A DNA stretch of 64,000 bases from Streptomyces sp. MUM 2J (GCF_022414535.1 NZ_JADWYM010000032.1:18361-82360), one strand, 5' to 3'. Positions 27,750-36,601 are shown, numbered from the stretch's first letter. Notes: generated by a model from the sequence alone, not told the origin. A program made the numbers and translations.

Positions 27750-28589
27750 TCAGCGGGCGGCGCGGGCCCGGACGGGCAGCCAGTCGAAGGCCTCGGCGCT
27801 CGGGCGGTCGCCGGGCTTGTACTCCAGGCCGACCCAGCCGTCGTAGCCGGACTTCCCGAGCAGGTCGAGCAGGTCCGCCAGGGGGAGGGAGCCCGTGCCC
27901 GGGGCGCCGCGGCCGGGGTTGTCGGCGATCTGGACGTGGCCGGTCCTCGCGCCGTACCGCTCGATCACGGACGGCAGGTCCTCGCCGTTCATGGACAAGT
28001 GGTAGAGGTCCATGAGGAACGCGGCGTTCCCGAGGCCGGTCGCCTCGTTCACCCGGTCCACGACGCCGACCGCTGCCGGGGCGCTCACCAGCGGGTACCG
28101 CGGGGACTCGGGCTGGTTCAGCGCCTCGATCAGCAGGGTCGCGCCGATCCGGCTCGCGGCCCGGGCCGCGAGGACCAGGTTCTCCAGCGCGAGTGCGTCC
28201 TGCTCGGCCGGCTCGACGCCCTCGATGCGGTTGCCGTACAGCGCGTTGAGCGCCGCGCAGCCGAGTGAGGCCGCGAGGTCCGCGGCCACGTCGATGTTGG
28301 CGCGGAACCGCTCCGACTCCTCGCCGGGCACCGACAGGGCCCCGCGGTCCGGGCCGGGCAGCTGCCCGGCGTAGAAGTTCAGGCCTGTCAGCTGTACGCC
28401 CGCGTCCTCGATCGCCTTCCTCAGGTCGTCGAGTTCGGACTGCGCGGGCGTCGGGGTGTCGATCCAGGGCCACCACAGCTCGACCGCGGTGAAGCCGGCC
28501 GCCGCCGCGGCGGCGGGGCGCTCCAGGAGCGGGAGTTCCGTGAAGAGGATCGACAGGTTGACGTTGAAGCGCTGGTCTGCGAATCCCAT
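27750..28589 (-). CDS. hyi: Hydroxypyruvate isomerase
   Basis: 279 codons from ATG 28589. TIM-barrel AP-endonuclease-like sugar isomerase: FTELPLLERPAAAAAAGFTAVELWWPW at the N-terminus, GLNFYAGQLPGPDRG, LIEALNQPESPRYPL with a metal-ligand Glu, FLMDLYHLSMNGEDL, HVQIADNPGRGAPGTG, and VGLEYKP with the last metal-ligand Glu. It interconverts hydroxypyruvate and tartronate semialdehyde. First gene of the hyi-glxR operon, with a consensus promoter and tandem AllR-type operators. Confidence 0.94.
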   Translation of the reverse strand: MGFADQRFNVNLSILFTELPLLERPAAAAAAGFTAVELWWPWIDTPTPAQSELDDLRKAIEDAGVQLTGLNFYAGQLPGPDRGALSVPGEESERFRANIDVAADLAASLGCAALNALYGNRIEGVEPAEQDALALENLVLAARAASRIGATLLIEALNQPESPRYPLVSAPAAVGVVDRVNEATGLGNAAFLMDLYHLSMNGEDLPSVIERYGARTGHVQIADNPGRGAPGTGSLPLADLLDLLGKSGYDGWVGLEYKPGDRPSAEAFDWLPVRARAAR

Positions 28590-28618
28590 CGGGTGCCGCG
28601 CTCCCTTCCGTGTCGAGA

Positions 28619-28654
28619 TTCCGTATTGCGGAAGTTAGTTTCTGCTTATTGGAA
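28619..28654. promoter_or_regulatory. Tandem family-A operators at hyi-glxR
   Basis: TTCCGTATTGCGGAA (28619-28633, perfect arms) and TTCTGCTTATTGGAA (28640-28654, one mismatch) are 21 bp centre to centre. The promoter-proximal one abuts the -10 box, as at gcl. Confidence 0.75.
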
Positions 28655-28683
28655 GATTGCCGTCGGGTGTCGGAGCTTGTCAA
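28654..28683 (-). promoter_or_regulatory. hyi-glxR promoter
   Basis: On the minus strand a perfect TTGACA (28683-28678) and CAATCT (28659-28654) have an 18-bp spacer. The start point would fall inside the adjacent operator. Confidence 0.7.
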
Positions 28684-28725
28684 GAGGGGTCGGCGTAACG
28701 CGGTCCCGCGCGTTAGGTTGTCCGC

Positions 28726-28974
28726 GTGCGATTGAGAGTGGAGTTCACGACCGAACCCTTCGATCTCGACGAGGCGCCTGCGCACGCGCTCGTGGCCCGC
28801 GAGGTCGTCGAGGCGGCCCGGCTGGACGCTGTGGACGTCGGCCCCTTCGGCAATACCGCGGAGGGAGGCGCCGATCAGGTGCTCACGGCGGTCGACGCCC
28901 TGCTGCGCAAGGCTCTGCAGGCCGGTGCCACCCGGGTGTCGCTGCAGGTCAACGTGGTCGAGGAGGGCGCGTGA
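28726..28974 (+). CDS. Small thiamine-binding-like (DUF77/MTH1187-type) protein
   Basis: 82 codons from GTG 28726. The stretch GPFGNTAEGGADQVLTAV, followed by ALQAGATRVSLQVNVVEE, resembles the small ferredoxin-fold DUF77/thiamine-binding proteins. The assignment is by pattern and moderate. TAGGTT lies six bases before the GTG, so the mRNA may be leaderless. The stop overlaps the start of the next gene (GTGA), which couples it to the HTH protein and places it just ahead of the uricase operon. Confidence 0.7.
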   Translation: MRLRVEFTTEPFDLDEAPAHALVAREVVEAARLDAVDVGPFGNTAEGGADQVLTAVDALLRKALQAGATRVSLQVNVVEEGA

Positions 28975-29339
28975 CCGGGGCCGCGGACGAGCCGTTCATC
29001 GCCGCCGTGAAGCCGCTGGTCGATGCCATGGGTGGCGAGATGCTGCCGCCCGACGAGGCCGGGCCCGAGGACGTGGTGCTCGCCTGGGAGGGCGTCGACG
29101 CGGTCGCCGTGCGCCTGCCTCAGCTCGCCGACTCCCTCGACCACATCCTGGCCGCCATGGAGCGCAGGAGGGGCGAGCCGCTGGCGGACCTGGACCGCAG
29201 GTCCAAGCAGGAGGTCGTGCGGATACTGGAGGCGCGGGGTGCCTTCTCCGTGCGGCACGGCGTGGAGACCGTGGCGAGCGCGCTCGGTGTCAGTCGCTTC
29301 ACCGTCTACAACTACCTCAACCGCGAGAAGGGGGCCTGA
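28971..29339 (+). CDS. Small helix-turn-helix protein upstream of the uricase operon
   Basis: 122 codons from GTG 28971, overlapping the previous stop. The C-terminal 50 residues hold a Fis/PucR-like helix-turn-helix (RRSKQEVVRILEARGAF, then VETVASALGVSRFTVYNYLN). The N-terminal 70 residues (AVKPLVDAMGGEML, VVLAWEGVDAVAVRLPQL) look like a small dimerisation or sensing domain. It sits 77 bp before a family-B palindrome and is a candidate for the missing family-B regulator, or for a local activator of uraD-uraH-uricase. That role is inference. Confidence 0.8.
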   Translation: MTGAADEPFIAAVKPLVDAMGGEMLPPDEAGPEDVVLAWEGVDAVAVRLPQLADSLDHILAAMERRRGEPLADLDRRSKQEVVRILEARGAFSVRHGVETVASALGVSRFTVYNYLNREKGA

Positions 29340-29415
29340 CCGAGGCGTCGTCGCGGGGGTCCTCGCCGTGGCCGGCCGCCGTCCCGGGGTGGCGGCTTTT
29401 CGTAACACCGAATTT

Positions 29416-29430
29416 TCAACAAAGTGTTGA
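29416..29430. promoter_or_regulatory. Family-B palindrome at the uricase operon
   Basis: TCAACAAAGTGTTGA is a perfect 6-3-6 palindrome 75 bp before the uraD start, the same distance as at catalase, and its right arm runs into the -35 box. Confidence 0.75.
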
Positions 29431-29456
29431 CGTCGACTTTCGGAGGGCGTTAGCTG
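29427..29456 (+). promoter_or_regulatory. uraD-uraH-uricase promoter
   Basis: TTGACG (29427-29432) and TAGCTG (29451-29456) with an 18-bp spacer; TTAGCT one base earlier is an alternative -10. Confidence 0.55.
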
Positions 29457-29504
29457 TCGGCAGCCCGTTCAGCACGCAGGCCGTTCGCGGCAACGGAGGC
29501 TCCC

Positions 29505-30014
29505 GTGACTTCCCCATCCACACCCCCGGGCCCGGCCCGTCTCAACGACCTTGAGGAGCCCGCGGCACTCGCCGCCCTCCACGAGGTGTGCGCCTCCACC
29601 ACCTGGGCGAAGCGGCTGCTGGCGGCCCGCCCCTATGCCACGGCGGACGCGTTGTACGCCGCCGGTGACGCCGCCACGGCCGAGCTGACCGCTCAGGACC
29701 TGGAGGAGGCGATGGCCGGCCACCCGCCGATCGGCCGCCCCAAGCCGGGCGACCCGACCTCGGCGCGCGAACAGCGCGGCATGGCGGGCGCCTCCGAGGA
29801 GCTCAGGTCCCGGATGCTGGAACTGAACCTGGCCTACCAGGAGAAGTTCGGCCACGTCTTCCTCATCTGTGCCACCGGCAGGACCGCCGAGCAGATGCGG
29901 GACGCGGTCGAGGAGCGGATCGGGAACTCGCCGGAGCAGGAGCGGGAGATCGTCCGCACCGAGCTCGGCAAGATCAACCGCATTCGTCTGGCACGACTCG
30001 TCGAAGAGGACTGA
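29505..30014 (+). CDS. uraD: OHCU decarboxylase
   Basis: 169 codons from GTG 29505 with GGAGG seven bases upstream. The catalytic His is in MAGHPPIGRPKPG; SAREQRGMAG and LELNLAYQEKFGHVFLICATG are further family motifs. It decarboxylates 2-oxo-4-hydroxy-4-carboxy-5-ureidoimidazoline to S-allantoin, the last step from urate. Followed by uraH and uricase on the same strand. Confidence 0.95.
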   Translation: MTSPSTPPGPARLNDLEEPAALAALHEVCASTTWAKRLLAARPYATADALYAAGDAATAELTAQDLEEAMAGHPPIGRPKPGDPTSAREQRGMAGASEELRSRMLELNLAYQEKFGHVFLICATGRTAEQMRDAVEERIGNSPEQEREIVRTELGKINRIRLARLVEED

Positions 30015-30021
30015 CAGCAGC

Positions 30022-30429
30022 ATGAGCACGAGCACCACCGCCTCCGTGTCCACGCACATCCTGGACACCTCGCTCGGCCGCCCTGCCGAGGGTGTCGCCG
30101 TCCACCTCAGCGCCCGTGGCGGGCGGGAGGCGGACTGGGAGGCGCTCGGCGGTTCGGCGACCGACGCGGACGGGCGGTGCAAGGACCTGCCGGCACTGCC
30201 GGAGGGGACCACCCACGTACGGCTCGACTTCGCCGTCGAGGCGTACTTCGAAGACAGAACCGCGAAGAAGCAAGCCGATGCGCAGCAGGACGCCCCCGCG
30301 AATCGGGACAGCGGACCGGGCGTGTTCTTCCCCGAGGTGGCGATCACGTTCGCCGTCGTGCCGGGCGAGCACTACCACGTACCGCTGCTGCTCAACCCGT
30401 TCGGCTACTCCGTTTACCGAGGGAGCTAG
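30022..30429 (+). CDS. uraH: 5-hydroxyisourate hydrolase (transthyretin-like)
   Basis: 135 codons from ATG 30022, seven bases after uraD. N-terminal signature STHILDTSLGRPAEGV with the active-site His, and C-terminal PLLLNPFGYSVYRGS with the diagnostic YRGS end. About 20 residues longer than a typical HIU hydrolase because of a charged loop (FEDRTAKKQADAQQDAPANR). It opens the ring of 5-hydroxyisourate made by uricase. Stop and the ribosome site of the uricase gene overlap. Confidence 0.95.
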   Translation: MSTSTTASVSTHILDTSLGRPAEGVAVHLSARGGREADWEALGGSATDADGRCKDLPALPEGTTHVRLDFAVEAYFEDRTAKKQADAQQDAPANRDSGPGVFFPEVAITFAVVPGEHYHVPLLLNPFGYSVYRGS

Positions 30430-30433
30430 CTAA

Positions 30434-31390
30434 ATGACCGTCAATTCCCGCCCTGCCCGCCCTGTGATCCTGGGACAGAACCAGTACGGCAAGGCCGAGA
30501 ACCGAGTCGTCAAGATCACGCGGGACGGCGCCACCCACCACATCAAGGACCTCAACGTCTCCGTCGCGCTGAGCGGCGACATGGACGACGTCCACTACTC
30601 CGGCTCCAACGCCCACGTCCTGCCCACCGACACCACCAAGAACACGGTGTTCGCCAAGGCCAAGGAACACGGCATCGAGTCCGCCGAGCAGTTCGGCATC
30701 CACCTCGCACGCCACTTCGTCACCTCGCAGGAGGTGATCCACCGGGCGCGCATCCGCATCGAGGAGTACGCCTGGGAACGGATCGAGAGCTCCGACGCCA
30801 ACTCCCGGTTCATCGGCTCCGACGAGGTCAAGCACTCCTTCGTCCGCAAGGGCCAGGAGACCCGCCTCACCCAGATCACCTACGACGGTGAGAAGTGGGA
30901 GGTCGTCTCGGGCCTGAAGGACCTGACGGTGATGAACTCGACCAACTCCGAGTTCTGGGGCTACATCAAGGACAAGTACACCACGCTCCAGGAGGCCTAC
31001 GACCGCATCCTGGCCACGTCGGTCGCGGCCCGGTGGCGCTTCAACTGGACCGACGACGAGCAGAAGATGCCGCAGTGGGAGAAGTCCTACGAGCAGGTCA
31101 GGAAGCACATGCTCCAGGCCTTCGCCGAGACGTACTCCCTCTCGCTGCAGCAGACGCTGTACCAGATGGGCTCGCGCATCATCAACAACCGCAGCGAGAT
31201 CGACGAGGTCCGCTTCTCCCTGCCCAACAAGCACCACTTCCTCGTCGACATGGAGCCCTTCGGACTGAAGAACGAAACCGCCGACGGAGCAGTCTACTTC
31301 GCCGCCGACCGCCCCTACGGCCTCATCGAGGGAACCGTGCTGCGGGACGGCTGTGAGGCCCGTATCCCGGTCGACATGACCAACCTCTGA
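30434..31390 (+). CDS. uox: Urate oxidase (uricase)
   Basis: 318 codons from ATG 30434. Uricase motifs: LPTDTTKNTVFAKAKEHG with the catalytic Thr/Lys region, EQFGIHLARHFVTSQEV, and the C-terminal NKHHFLVDMEPFGLKN. It oxidises urate with O2 to 5-hydroxyisourate and releases H2O2. Third gene of the operon; the catalase gene under the same family-B element is its natural peroxide-removing partner. A 12-bp hairpin follows. Confidence 0.96.
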   Translation: MTVNSRPARPVILGQNQYGKAENRVVKITRDGATHHIKDLNVSVALSGDMDDVHYSGSNAHVLPTDTTKNTVFAKAKEHGIESAEQFGIHLARHFVTSQEVIHRARIRIEEYAWERIESSDANSRFIGSDEVKHSFVRKGQETRLTQITYDGEKWEVVSGLKDLTVMNSTNSEFWGYIKDKYTTLQEAYDRILATSVAARWRFNWTDDEQKMPQWEKSYEQVRKHMLQAFAETYSLSLQQTLYQMGSRIINNRSEIDEVRFSLPNKHHFLVDMEPFGLKNETADGAVYFAADRPYGLIEGTVLRDGCEARIPVDMTNL

Positions 31391-31398
31391 CGCGGGAC

Positions 31399-31436
31399 GC
31401 GCGTCCCCGGCCCCCGCGCCCGGACCGGGGACGCGC
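31399..31436 (+). terminator. Hairpin after uricase
   Basis: GCGCGTCCCCGG (31399-31410) pairs with CCGGGGACGCGC (31425-31436), a 12-bp stem and 14-base loop, nine bases past the stop. Confidence 0.6.
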
Positions 31437-31596
31437 CACCACCGGGACCAGCGCCGGGACCAACCCGTTCTTCCACCATCTCGGCACCCGGAGCCGGCAC
31501 ACGGTTCCGGCACTCAAATCCTCCTAGGGTCCTGCCGTGCCCTCCCCGTGGACGGCGCCCCGTCCACGGGCCGCCACTGAAAGACAAGGAAGCCTC

Positions 31597-32982
31597 ATGG
31601 CACCATCGGCAGCCCAGCGCACCGTCATCGAGAACTGTGCGGTCGCGACCGTGGACGCGAACGACACCGAGTACGCGTCGGGGTACATCGTCCTCGCCGG
31701 CAACAGGATCGAGTCGGTCGGCGCGGGCAGCGCCCCCGAGGGCCTGGAGAACGTGGAGCGCCGGATCGACGCCAGCGGCCACCTGGCCACGCCCGGTCTG
31801 GTCAACACCCACCACCACTTCTACCAGTGGATCACCCGCGGCCTGGCCACCGACCACAACCTGTTCGACTGGCTGGTCGCCCTCTATCCGACCTGGGCCC
31901 GCATCGACGAGCAGATGTGCTACGCGGCGGCGCAGGGATCGCTCGCCATGATGGCGCGCGGCGGTGTCACCACCGCCATGGACCACCACTACGTCTTCCC
32001 GCACGGATCCGGCGACCTGTCCGGCGCCATCATCCGGGCCGCCTCCGAGATGGGCGTCCGCTTCACCCTGGCCCGCGGTTCGATGGACCGCAGCGTCAAG
32101 GACGGCGGTCTGCCGCCGGACTTCGCCGTCGAGACGCTGGAGGGCGCGCTCGCCGCGACCGAGGACACCGTCGCCGAGCACCACGACGCCTCCTTCGACG
32201 CCATGACCCAGGTGGCCGTCGCCCCCTGCTCACCGTTCTCCGTATCCACCGAACTCATGCGGCAGGGCGCCGAGCTGGCCCGGCGCCTGGGTGTACGACT
32301 GCACACCCACGGCTCGGAGACCGTGGAGGAGGAGAAGTTCTGCCACGAGCTGTTCGGCATGGGCCCGACGGACTACTTCGAGTCGACCGGCTGGCTCGGA
32401 GAGGACGTGTGGATGGCGCACTGCGTCCACATGACCGACTCCGACATCGCCGCGTTCGCCCGTACCGGGACCGGCGTCGCCCACTGCCCGTCGTCCAACG
32501 CCCGCCTCGCGGCCGGCATCGCCCGCGTACCCGACATGCTCGCGGCGGGCGTGCCCGTGGGCCTCGGCGTCGACGGCACCGCCTCCAACGAGTCCGGTGA
32601 ACTCCACACCGAGCTGCGCAACGCCCTGCTCATCAACCGCCTCGGTGCCCACCGCGAGGCCGCGCTGAACGCCCGCCAGGCGCTGCGGCTCGGCACCCAC
32701 GGCGGCGCGCGGGTCCTCGGCCGGGCGGACCAGATCGGCTCGCTGGAGCCGGGCAAGCTGGCCGACGTGGTGCTCTGGAGGATGGACACGCTCGCCCACG
32801 CCTCCATCGCCGACCCGGTGACCGCCCTCGTCCTCGGCGCCGCGGCACCGGTCACCGCCTCCTTCGTCAACGGCCGGCAGATCGTCGAGAACGGCCGTCT
32901 GCTGACCGCCGACGAGGACGCCGTCGCCCGCTCCACCCGCGCCGAGGCCCAGCGCCTGGCCAGGATCGCCGCCCAGGGCTGA
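31597..32982 (+). CDS. guaD: Guanine / 8-oxoguanine-type deaminase
   Basis: 461 codons from ATG 31597 with AAGGA upstream. Amidohydrolase metal ligands: NTHHHFYQW (HxH), LHTHGSETVEEE, MAHCVHM, and VDGTASNESGE with the Asp. These motifs are those of the 8-oxoguanine/guanine deaminase branch of the ATZ/TRZ family. It feeds xanthine or urate to the uricase pathway. Followed by a purine permease gene after two hairpins. Confidence 0.9.
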   Translation: MAPSAAQRTVIENCAVATVDANDTEYASGYIVLAGNRIESVGAGSAPEGLENVERRIDASGHLATPGLVNTHHHFYQWITRGLATDHNLFDWLVALYPTWARIDEQMCYAAAQGSLAMMARGGVTTAMDHHYVFPHGSGDLSGAIIRAASEMGVRFTLARGSMDRSVKDGGLPPDFAVETLEGALAATEDTVAEHHDASFDAMTQVAVAPCSPFSVSTELMRQGAELARRLGVRLHTHGSETVEEEKFCHELFGMGPTDYFESTGWLGEDVWMAHCVHMTDSDIAAFARTGTGVAHCPSSNARLAAGIARVPDMLAAGVPVGLGVDGTASNESGELHTELRNALLINRLGAHREAALNARQALRLGTHGGARVLGRADQIGSLEPGKLADVVLWRMDTLAHASIADPVTALVLGAAAPVTASFVNGRQIVENGRLLTADEDAVARSTRAEAQRLARIAAQG

Positions 32983-33004
32983 TCCGCGGCGGAACGCCGC
33001 GTCC

Positions 33005-33029
33005 CCGGGCCCGCCGAGCGCGGGCCCGG
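33005..33029 (+). terminator. Hairpin after guaD
   Basis: CCGGGCCCGC (33005-33014) pairs with GCGGGCCCGG (33020-33029): 10 bp, 5-base loop, 22 bp past the stop. Confidence 0.6.
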
Positions 33030-33102
33030 ACGAGAACTCCGGCCGTGAGGGACGGCTCCCGGCCGGGGCCCGTGGATCCGAGCGGGATTCACGGTAGCCG
33101 TC

Positions 33103-33134
33103 TCCGGGGCGCGCGTGGACGCGCGCGCCCCGGA
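33103..33134. terminator. Second hairpin between guaD and the permease
   Basis: TCCGGGGCGCGCG (33103-33115) pairs with its complement at 33122-33134: perfect 13-bp stem, 6-base loop. Confidence 0.6.
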
Positions 33135-33296
33135 ACGGTCACCGTCCACCGTTCACCCGTGCCACCCCCGTCACGGTCCCTCCCCCACGCTCGCGGCGGC
33201 CAGCGCCCGGGCGGGGAGGTCCCCCCCCATGACCACCCGCACCACCTCCCTGAACCCATGTCGACGGCGACGTGCTAACCGACCGGAGGAGCCGCC

Positions 33297-34664
33297 GTGG
33301 CCACCCACCCCGTGGACGAGAAACTCCCCGCCCTGAAGATGGCGACCAGCGGCCTGCAGCACGTGGCCGCCATGTACGCCGGTGTCGTCGCCCCACCCCT
33401 GATCGTCGGCGCGGCCGTGGGCCTGTCCGCGGCCGAACTCACCTTCCTCACCGGCGCCTGCCTGTTCACGGCGGGTCTCGCCACCCTGCTGCAGACCCTG
33501 GGCATCTGGAAGATCGGTGCACGGCTGCCGTTCGTCAACGGGGTCACCTTCGCCGGCGTCGCCCCGATGACCGCGGTCGTCGCCTCCACCGACGACCCGA
33601 CCGACGCCCTGCCGATCATCTTCGGGGCGGTGATCGTCGCCGGTGTGCTCGGCTTCGTCGCCGCACCCTTCTTCGGCAAGGCGGTCCGCTTCTTCCCGCC
33701 GGTCGTCACCGGATCCGTGATCACCCTCATCGGCGTGTCCCTGCTCCCGGTCGCCTTCGGCTGGGCCCAGGGCCCCGACCCCGCTGCCGAGGACTACGGT
33801 TCGGCGACGTACCTCACCCTGGCCGGTCTCACCCTGGTGATCGTCCTGCTGCTGCGCCGCTTCACCCGCGGCTTCGTCAAGCAGATCGCCGTGCTGCTCG
33901 GCCTGGGCGCCGGCACCCTCATCGCGATCCCGTTCGGTGTCACCGACTTCGGCCCGGTGACCGATGCCGACGTGATCGGCTTCCCGACTCCGTTCCACTT
34001 CGGCGCCCCGCAGTTCCAGCTCGCCGCCGTCCTTTCGCTGTGCGTGGTCATGGTGGTCTCGATGACCGAGTCGACTGCGGACATGCTGGCGCTCGGTGAG
34101 ATCGTCGAACGCCCCTCCGGCGAGCGGACCATCGCCGCCGGACTGCGCGCCGACGCCCTCGGCTCGGCGATCAGCCCGCTGTTCAACGGCTTCATGTGCA
34201 GTGCCTTCGCGCAGAACATCGGCCTCGTGGCGATGACGAGGATCCGCAGCCGGTACGTCGTCGCGACCGGTGGCGGTTTCCTCGTCCTGATGGGCCTGTG
34301 CCCGATGGCCGCCTCGCTGATCGTGGTCGTGCCGCGCCCCGTCCTCGGCGGCGCCGGCGTCGTCCTGTTCGGCTCGGTCGCGGCGAGCGGCATCCAGACC
34401 CTGGTGCGGGCCGGGCTCGACCGGGACAACAACGTCCTGATCGTGGCCGTCGCCCTCGCCGTCGGGATCATCCCGATCACCGCGCCGGACTTCTACCACG
34501 CCTTCCCCGCGACCGCGAGGATCATCCTGGACTCGGGCATCTCGACCGGCTGTGTGACGGCCGTCCTGCTCAACCTGGTCTTCAACCACCCGGGCAGGAG
34601 CAGCGGGGCCCAGGACGTCACCCATCCGATGGAGGCGGGGGAGGAGATCGCCGCCGCACACTGA
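33297..34664 (+). CDS. NCS2-family xanthine/uracil (purine) permease
   Basis: 455 codons from GTG 33297 with GGAGGA upstream. Nucleobase-cation symporter-2 family: LQHVAAMYAGVVAPPLIVG in the first segment, the motif VSMTESTADMLALGE, and QNIGLVAMTRIRSRYV followed by GGG, close to the family signature. About 12-14 membrane segments. Next to guanine-type deaminase and uricase genes, so xanthine, urate or guanine is the likely cargo. Confidence 0.92.
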   Translation: MATHPVDEKLPALKMATSGLQHVAAMYAGVVAPPLIVGAAVGLSAAELTFLTGACLFTAGLATLLQTLGIWKIGARLPFVNGVTFAGVAPMTAVVASTDDPTDALPIIFGAVIVAGVLGFVAAPFFGKAVRFFPPVVTGSVITLIGVSLLPVAFGWAQGPDPAAEDYGSATYLTLAGLTLVIVLLLRRFTRGFVKQIAVLLGLGAGTLIAIPFGVTDFGPVTDADVIGFPTPFHFGAPQFQLAAVLSLCVVMVVSMTESTADMLALGEIVERPSGERTIAAGLRADALGSAISPLFNGFMCSAFAQNIGLVAMTRIRSRYVVATGGGFLVLMGLCPMAASLIVVVPRPVLGGAGVVLFGSVAASGIQTLVRAGLDRDNNVLIVAVALAVGIIPITAPDFYHAFPATARIILDSGISTGCVTAVLLNLVFNHPGRSSGAQDVTHPMEAGEEIAAAH

Positions 34665-34833
34665 CGCACGGGCGGACTGACCCGGGGGAGGACGGCCGTG
34701 CGACACCGTCCTTCCCCGGCCGTCTCTCCCCGCGGCCGTATCACCCGGGCGGCCCATACGGCGGGCCGCGGCGCCGCCGACGTTCCGTGCCACCTCCGGG
34801 CGGGCGGCGGCACCGGGATCCGCCCGGCGTCGG

Positions 34834-35256
34834 CTACAGGCCGAACAGGCCCGGATCCCGCGCCAGTTCCTTGAACCGCTCCCGCGGGTTGGCGACCAGT
34901 CTGCGCTCCCCCAGGTCGAGCAGGCCGGCGACCGCGGTGATCTCGGCGGACACCGTTCCGTCCGTCCTGCTGATGGTCTGCCGGATGCGGAACGTCCTGC
35001 CCTCGCCCCACTCGAAGACGCACGACACGTCGACCTCGTCACCGGCGAGGAGCTCGCGGCGGTAGCGGATGGTGGTCTCCAGGGCGACCGGACCGACCCC
35101 GGTCGCGATCAGTCCGGCCTGGGTGATACCGGCGGCCTGGAGCAGCGACCACCGGGCGTGCTCGGCGTAGTTGAGGTAGACGCTCTGATTGAGATGGCCC
35201 TGCACGTCGGTCTCGTAGCCGCGCACGGTGACCCGGACGGAAAACGGCTCGCTCAC
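34834..35256 (-). CDS. Hotdog-fold acyl-CoA thioesterase (4HBT/FadM type)
   Basis: 140 codons from GTG 35256, with AAGGGGA upstream. The motif YETDVQGHLNQSVYLNYAEH contains the catalytic Asp and the helix typical of 4-hydroxybenzoyl-CoA thioesterases. Length is normal for the family. It cleaves an acyl-CoA; substrate unknown. No obvious operon partner: the upstream gene on the same strand starts about 700 bp away. Confidence 0.88.
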   Translation of the reverse strand: MSEPFSVRVTVRGYETDVQGHLNQSVYLNYAEHARWSLLQAAGITQAGLIATGVGPVALETTIRYRRELLAGDEVDVSCVFEWGEGRTFRIRQTISRTDGTVSAEITAVAGLLDLGERRLVANPRERFKELARDPGLFGL

Positions 35257-35327
35257 TGGTTCCCCTTCGTTCCACGCGGTGGCCTGTGCGGCCACCGGCC
35301 CCGTCGTCCCCGATCCTGGCACGCCGT

Positions 35328-35951
35328 TCACACCCGGCGCGGTGAGGCCAGCAGGTAGCGGGCCCGGGAGCGGGGCTCGGTGTGCTCGCCGGTCTGCCAG
35401 CCGGCCCGTTCGAGCGTCGCCGCGCAGGCGCCCAGGGCGGCGGTGTCCTCGTCGTGGACGGCGACTGCCTCCGGCTGCGCGGTCGCCCGCACCCGGTAGC
35501 CGGGGCCCTCCGGCCCCGCGGGCCGGTGCCCGGCCGACTCCAGGGCCAGCGCGGCCGCCCGCACCAGATGCGCGCGCTCCCAGCCGCACGGCCGGTCCGT
35601 CGCCCCGTCCGGGTTGGTCATCCGGCGCAGCTCCAGCAGCCCCTGCCAGGCGCTGTGGACCTCACGCAGCCGGGCCGGCGCGGCTGCCGGCGCGTCCGTC
35701 TCCCCACCGACGCGCGCGGCGAACACGGCGCCGTCCGAGCCGTCCGCGGGTGCGGGCGGCTCCGGACCGGACTCCCGGGTCCGGTGTCCGGCCGGGGTCA
35801 GGAAGTGGTCGTGCGGCGGTCGCGGATGCCTGAAGGCCAGCCCCCGCTTCACCAGCGCGGCGAGCTGCGCCGGTGTCCCCCGCACCCGTCCGGTGACGGG
35901 GTCGGCGGCATCGATCACACGCCGCTGCGCGGCGGTCGGCGGACGGGTCAC
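35328..35951 (-). CDS. Hypothetical protein, 207 residues
   Basis: 207 codons from GTG 35951, preceded by GGGAGGGAG. The sequence is soluble: an N-terminal helical part (TAAQRRVIDAADPVTG, AQLAALVKRGLAFRH), a spacer, and a C-terminal alpha/beta part (LLELRRMTNPDGATD, ALGACAATLERAGWQ). I do not recognise a family. The N-terminal helices resemble the DNA-binding or spacer segments of hypothetical Streptomyces proteins. Transcribed in the same direction as the phosphatase gene upstream, 50 bp away. Confidence 0.65.
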   Translation of the reverse strand: MTRPPTAAQRRVIDAADPVTGRVRGTPAQLAALVKRGLAFRHPRPPHDHFLTPAGHRTRESGPEPPAPADGSDGAVFAARVGGETDAPAAAPARLREVHSAWQGLLELRRMTNPDGATDRPCGWERAHLVRAAALALESAGHRPAGPEGPGYRVRATAQPEAVAVHDEDTAALGACAATLERAGWQTGEHTEPRSRARYLLASPRRV

Positions 35952-36001
35952 GACGCGCTCCCTCCCGGTGTGCTCTCCCCGCTTCCCCCTGCCTTCGCAG
36001 G

Positions 36002-36601
36002 CTACGCCGGGGGTCTGACATTCCACGCGGCGATCACCGGCCGCGCGTGCTCGGTGCCGAGCCGGCACAGTGTCCCCGTCGCCAGCTGGAACAGCGCTCC
36101 CGCGGACGGGCGCAGGCCCAGTCGCCGCGCGGTCAGCACCCGCAGGAAGTGCCCGTGGGCGACGAGCACCACGCACCCCTCGGTGTTGGCGAACGCCGCG
36201 TCGACCTTCGCCAGTATCCGGTCGGCCCGTTCCCCGACCTGCTCGACGCTCTCCCCCGGACGGTCCGGCGGGCCCGGCACCACGCCGTCCCTGAAGAGGA
36301 ACCAGTCCGGCCGCTCCCGCTGGATCTCGACGGTGGTGACGCCCTCGTACCCGCCGTAGTCCCATTCCCGCAGATCCGCGTCGACGCGGACGTCGTGCAG
36401 CCCGATCAGCTCGGCCGTCTCCCGGGCCCGCTGCAGCGGGCTGACGAACACGGCACCGATCCGGTGCGACCGGACGAGCGGCACGAGCCCCCGCGCCTCC
36501 TGGCGTCCGTGCTCGGTCAGCGGCACGTCGGTCCGGCCGGTGTGCCGCCCCGACCGCGACCACTCCGTCTCGCCGTGCCGGACCAGAAAGAGATCGCTCA
36601 T
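36002..36601 (-). CDS. Histidine phosphatase (phosphoglycerate-mutase superfamily)
   Basis: 199 codons from ATG 36601. The catalytic LFLVRHGETEWS (RHG), the phosphate pocket DVPLTEHGRQEA, LREWDYGGYEG with the conserved Glu/Asp area, and the second catalytic His in VLVAHGHFLRVL are all present. It removes phosphate from a small molecule; acid-phosphatase-like members of this size are common in Streptomyces. Probably in an operon with the downstream hypothetical gene. Confidence 0.92.
   Translation of the reverse strand: MSDLFLVRHGETEWSRSGRHTGRTDVPLTEHGRQEARGLVPLVRSHRIGAVFVSPLQRARETAELIGLHDVRVDADLREWDYGGYEGVTTVEIQRERPDWFLFRDGVVPGPPDRPGESVEQVGERADRILAKVDAAFANTEGCVVLVAHGHFLRVLTARRLGLRPSAGALFQLATGTLCRLGTEHARPVIAAWNVRPPA

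Larger units (their letters stand above)
32983..33296. other. Intergenic region guaD to permease
   Basis: 314 bp with two hairpins (described separately), then the ribosome site of the permease. No coding sequence recognised. Confidence 0.6.
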
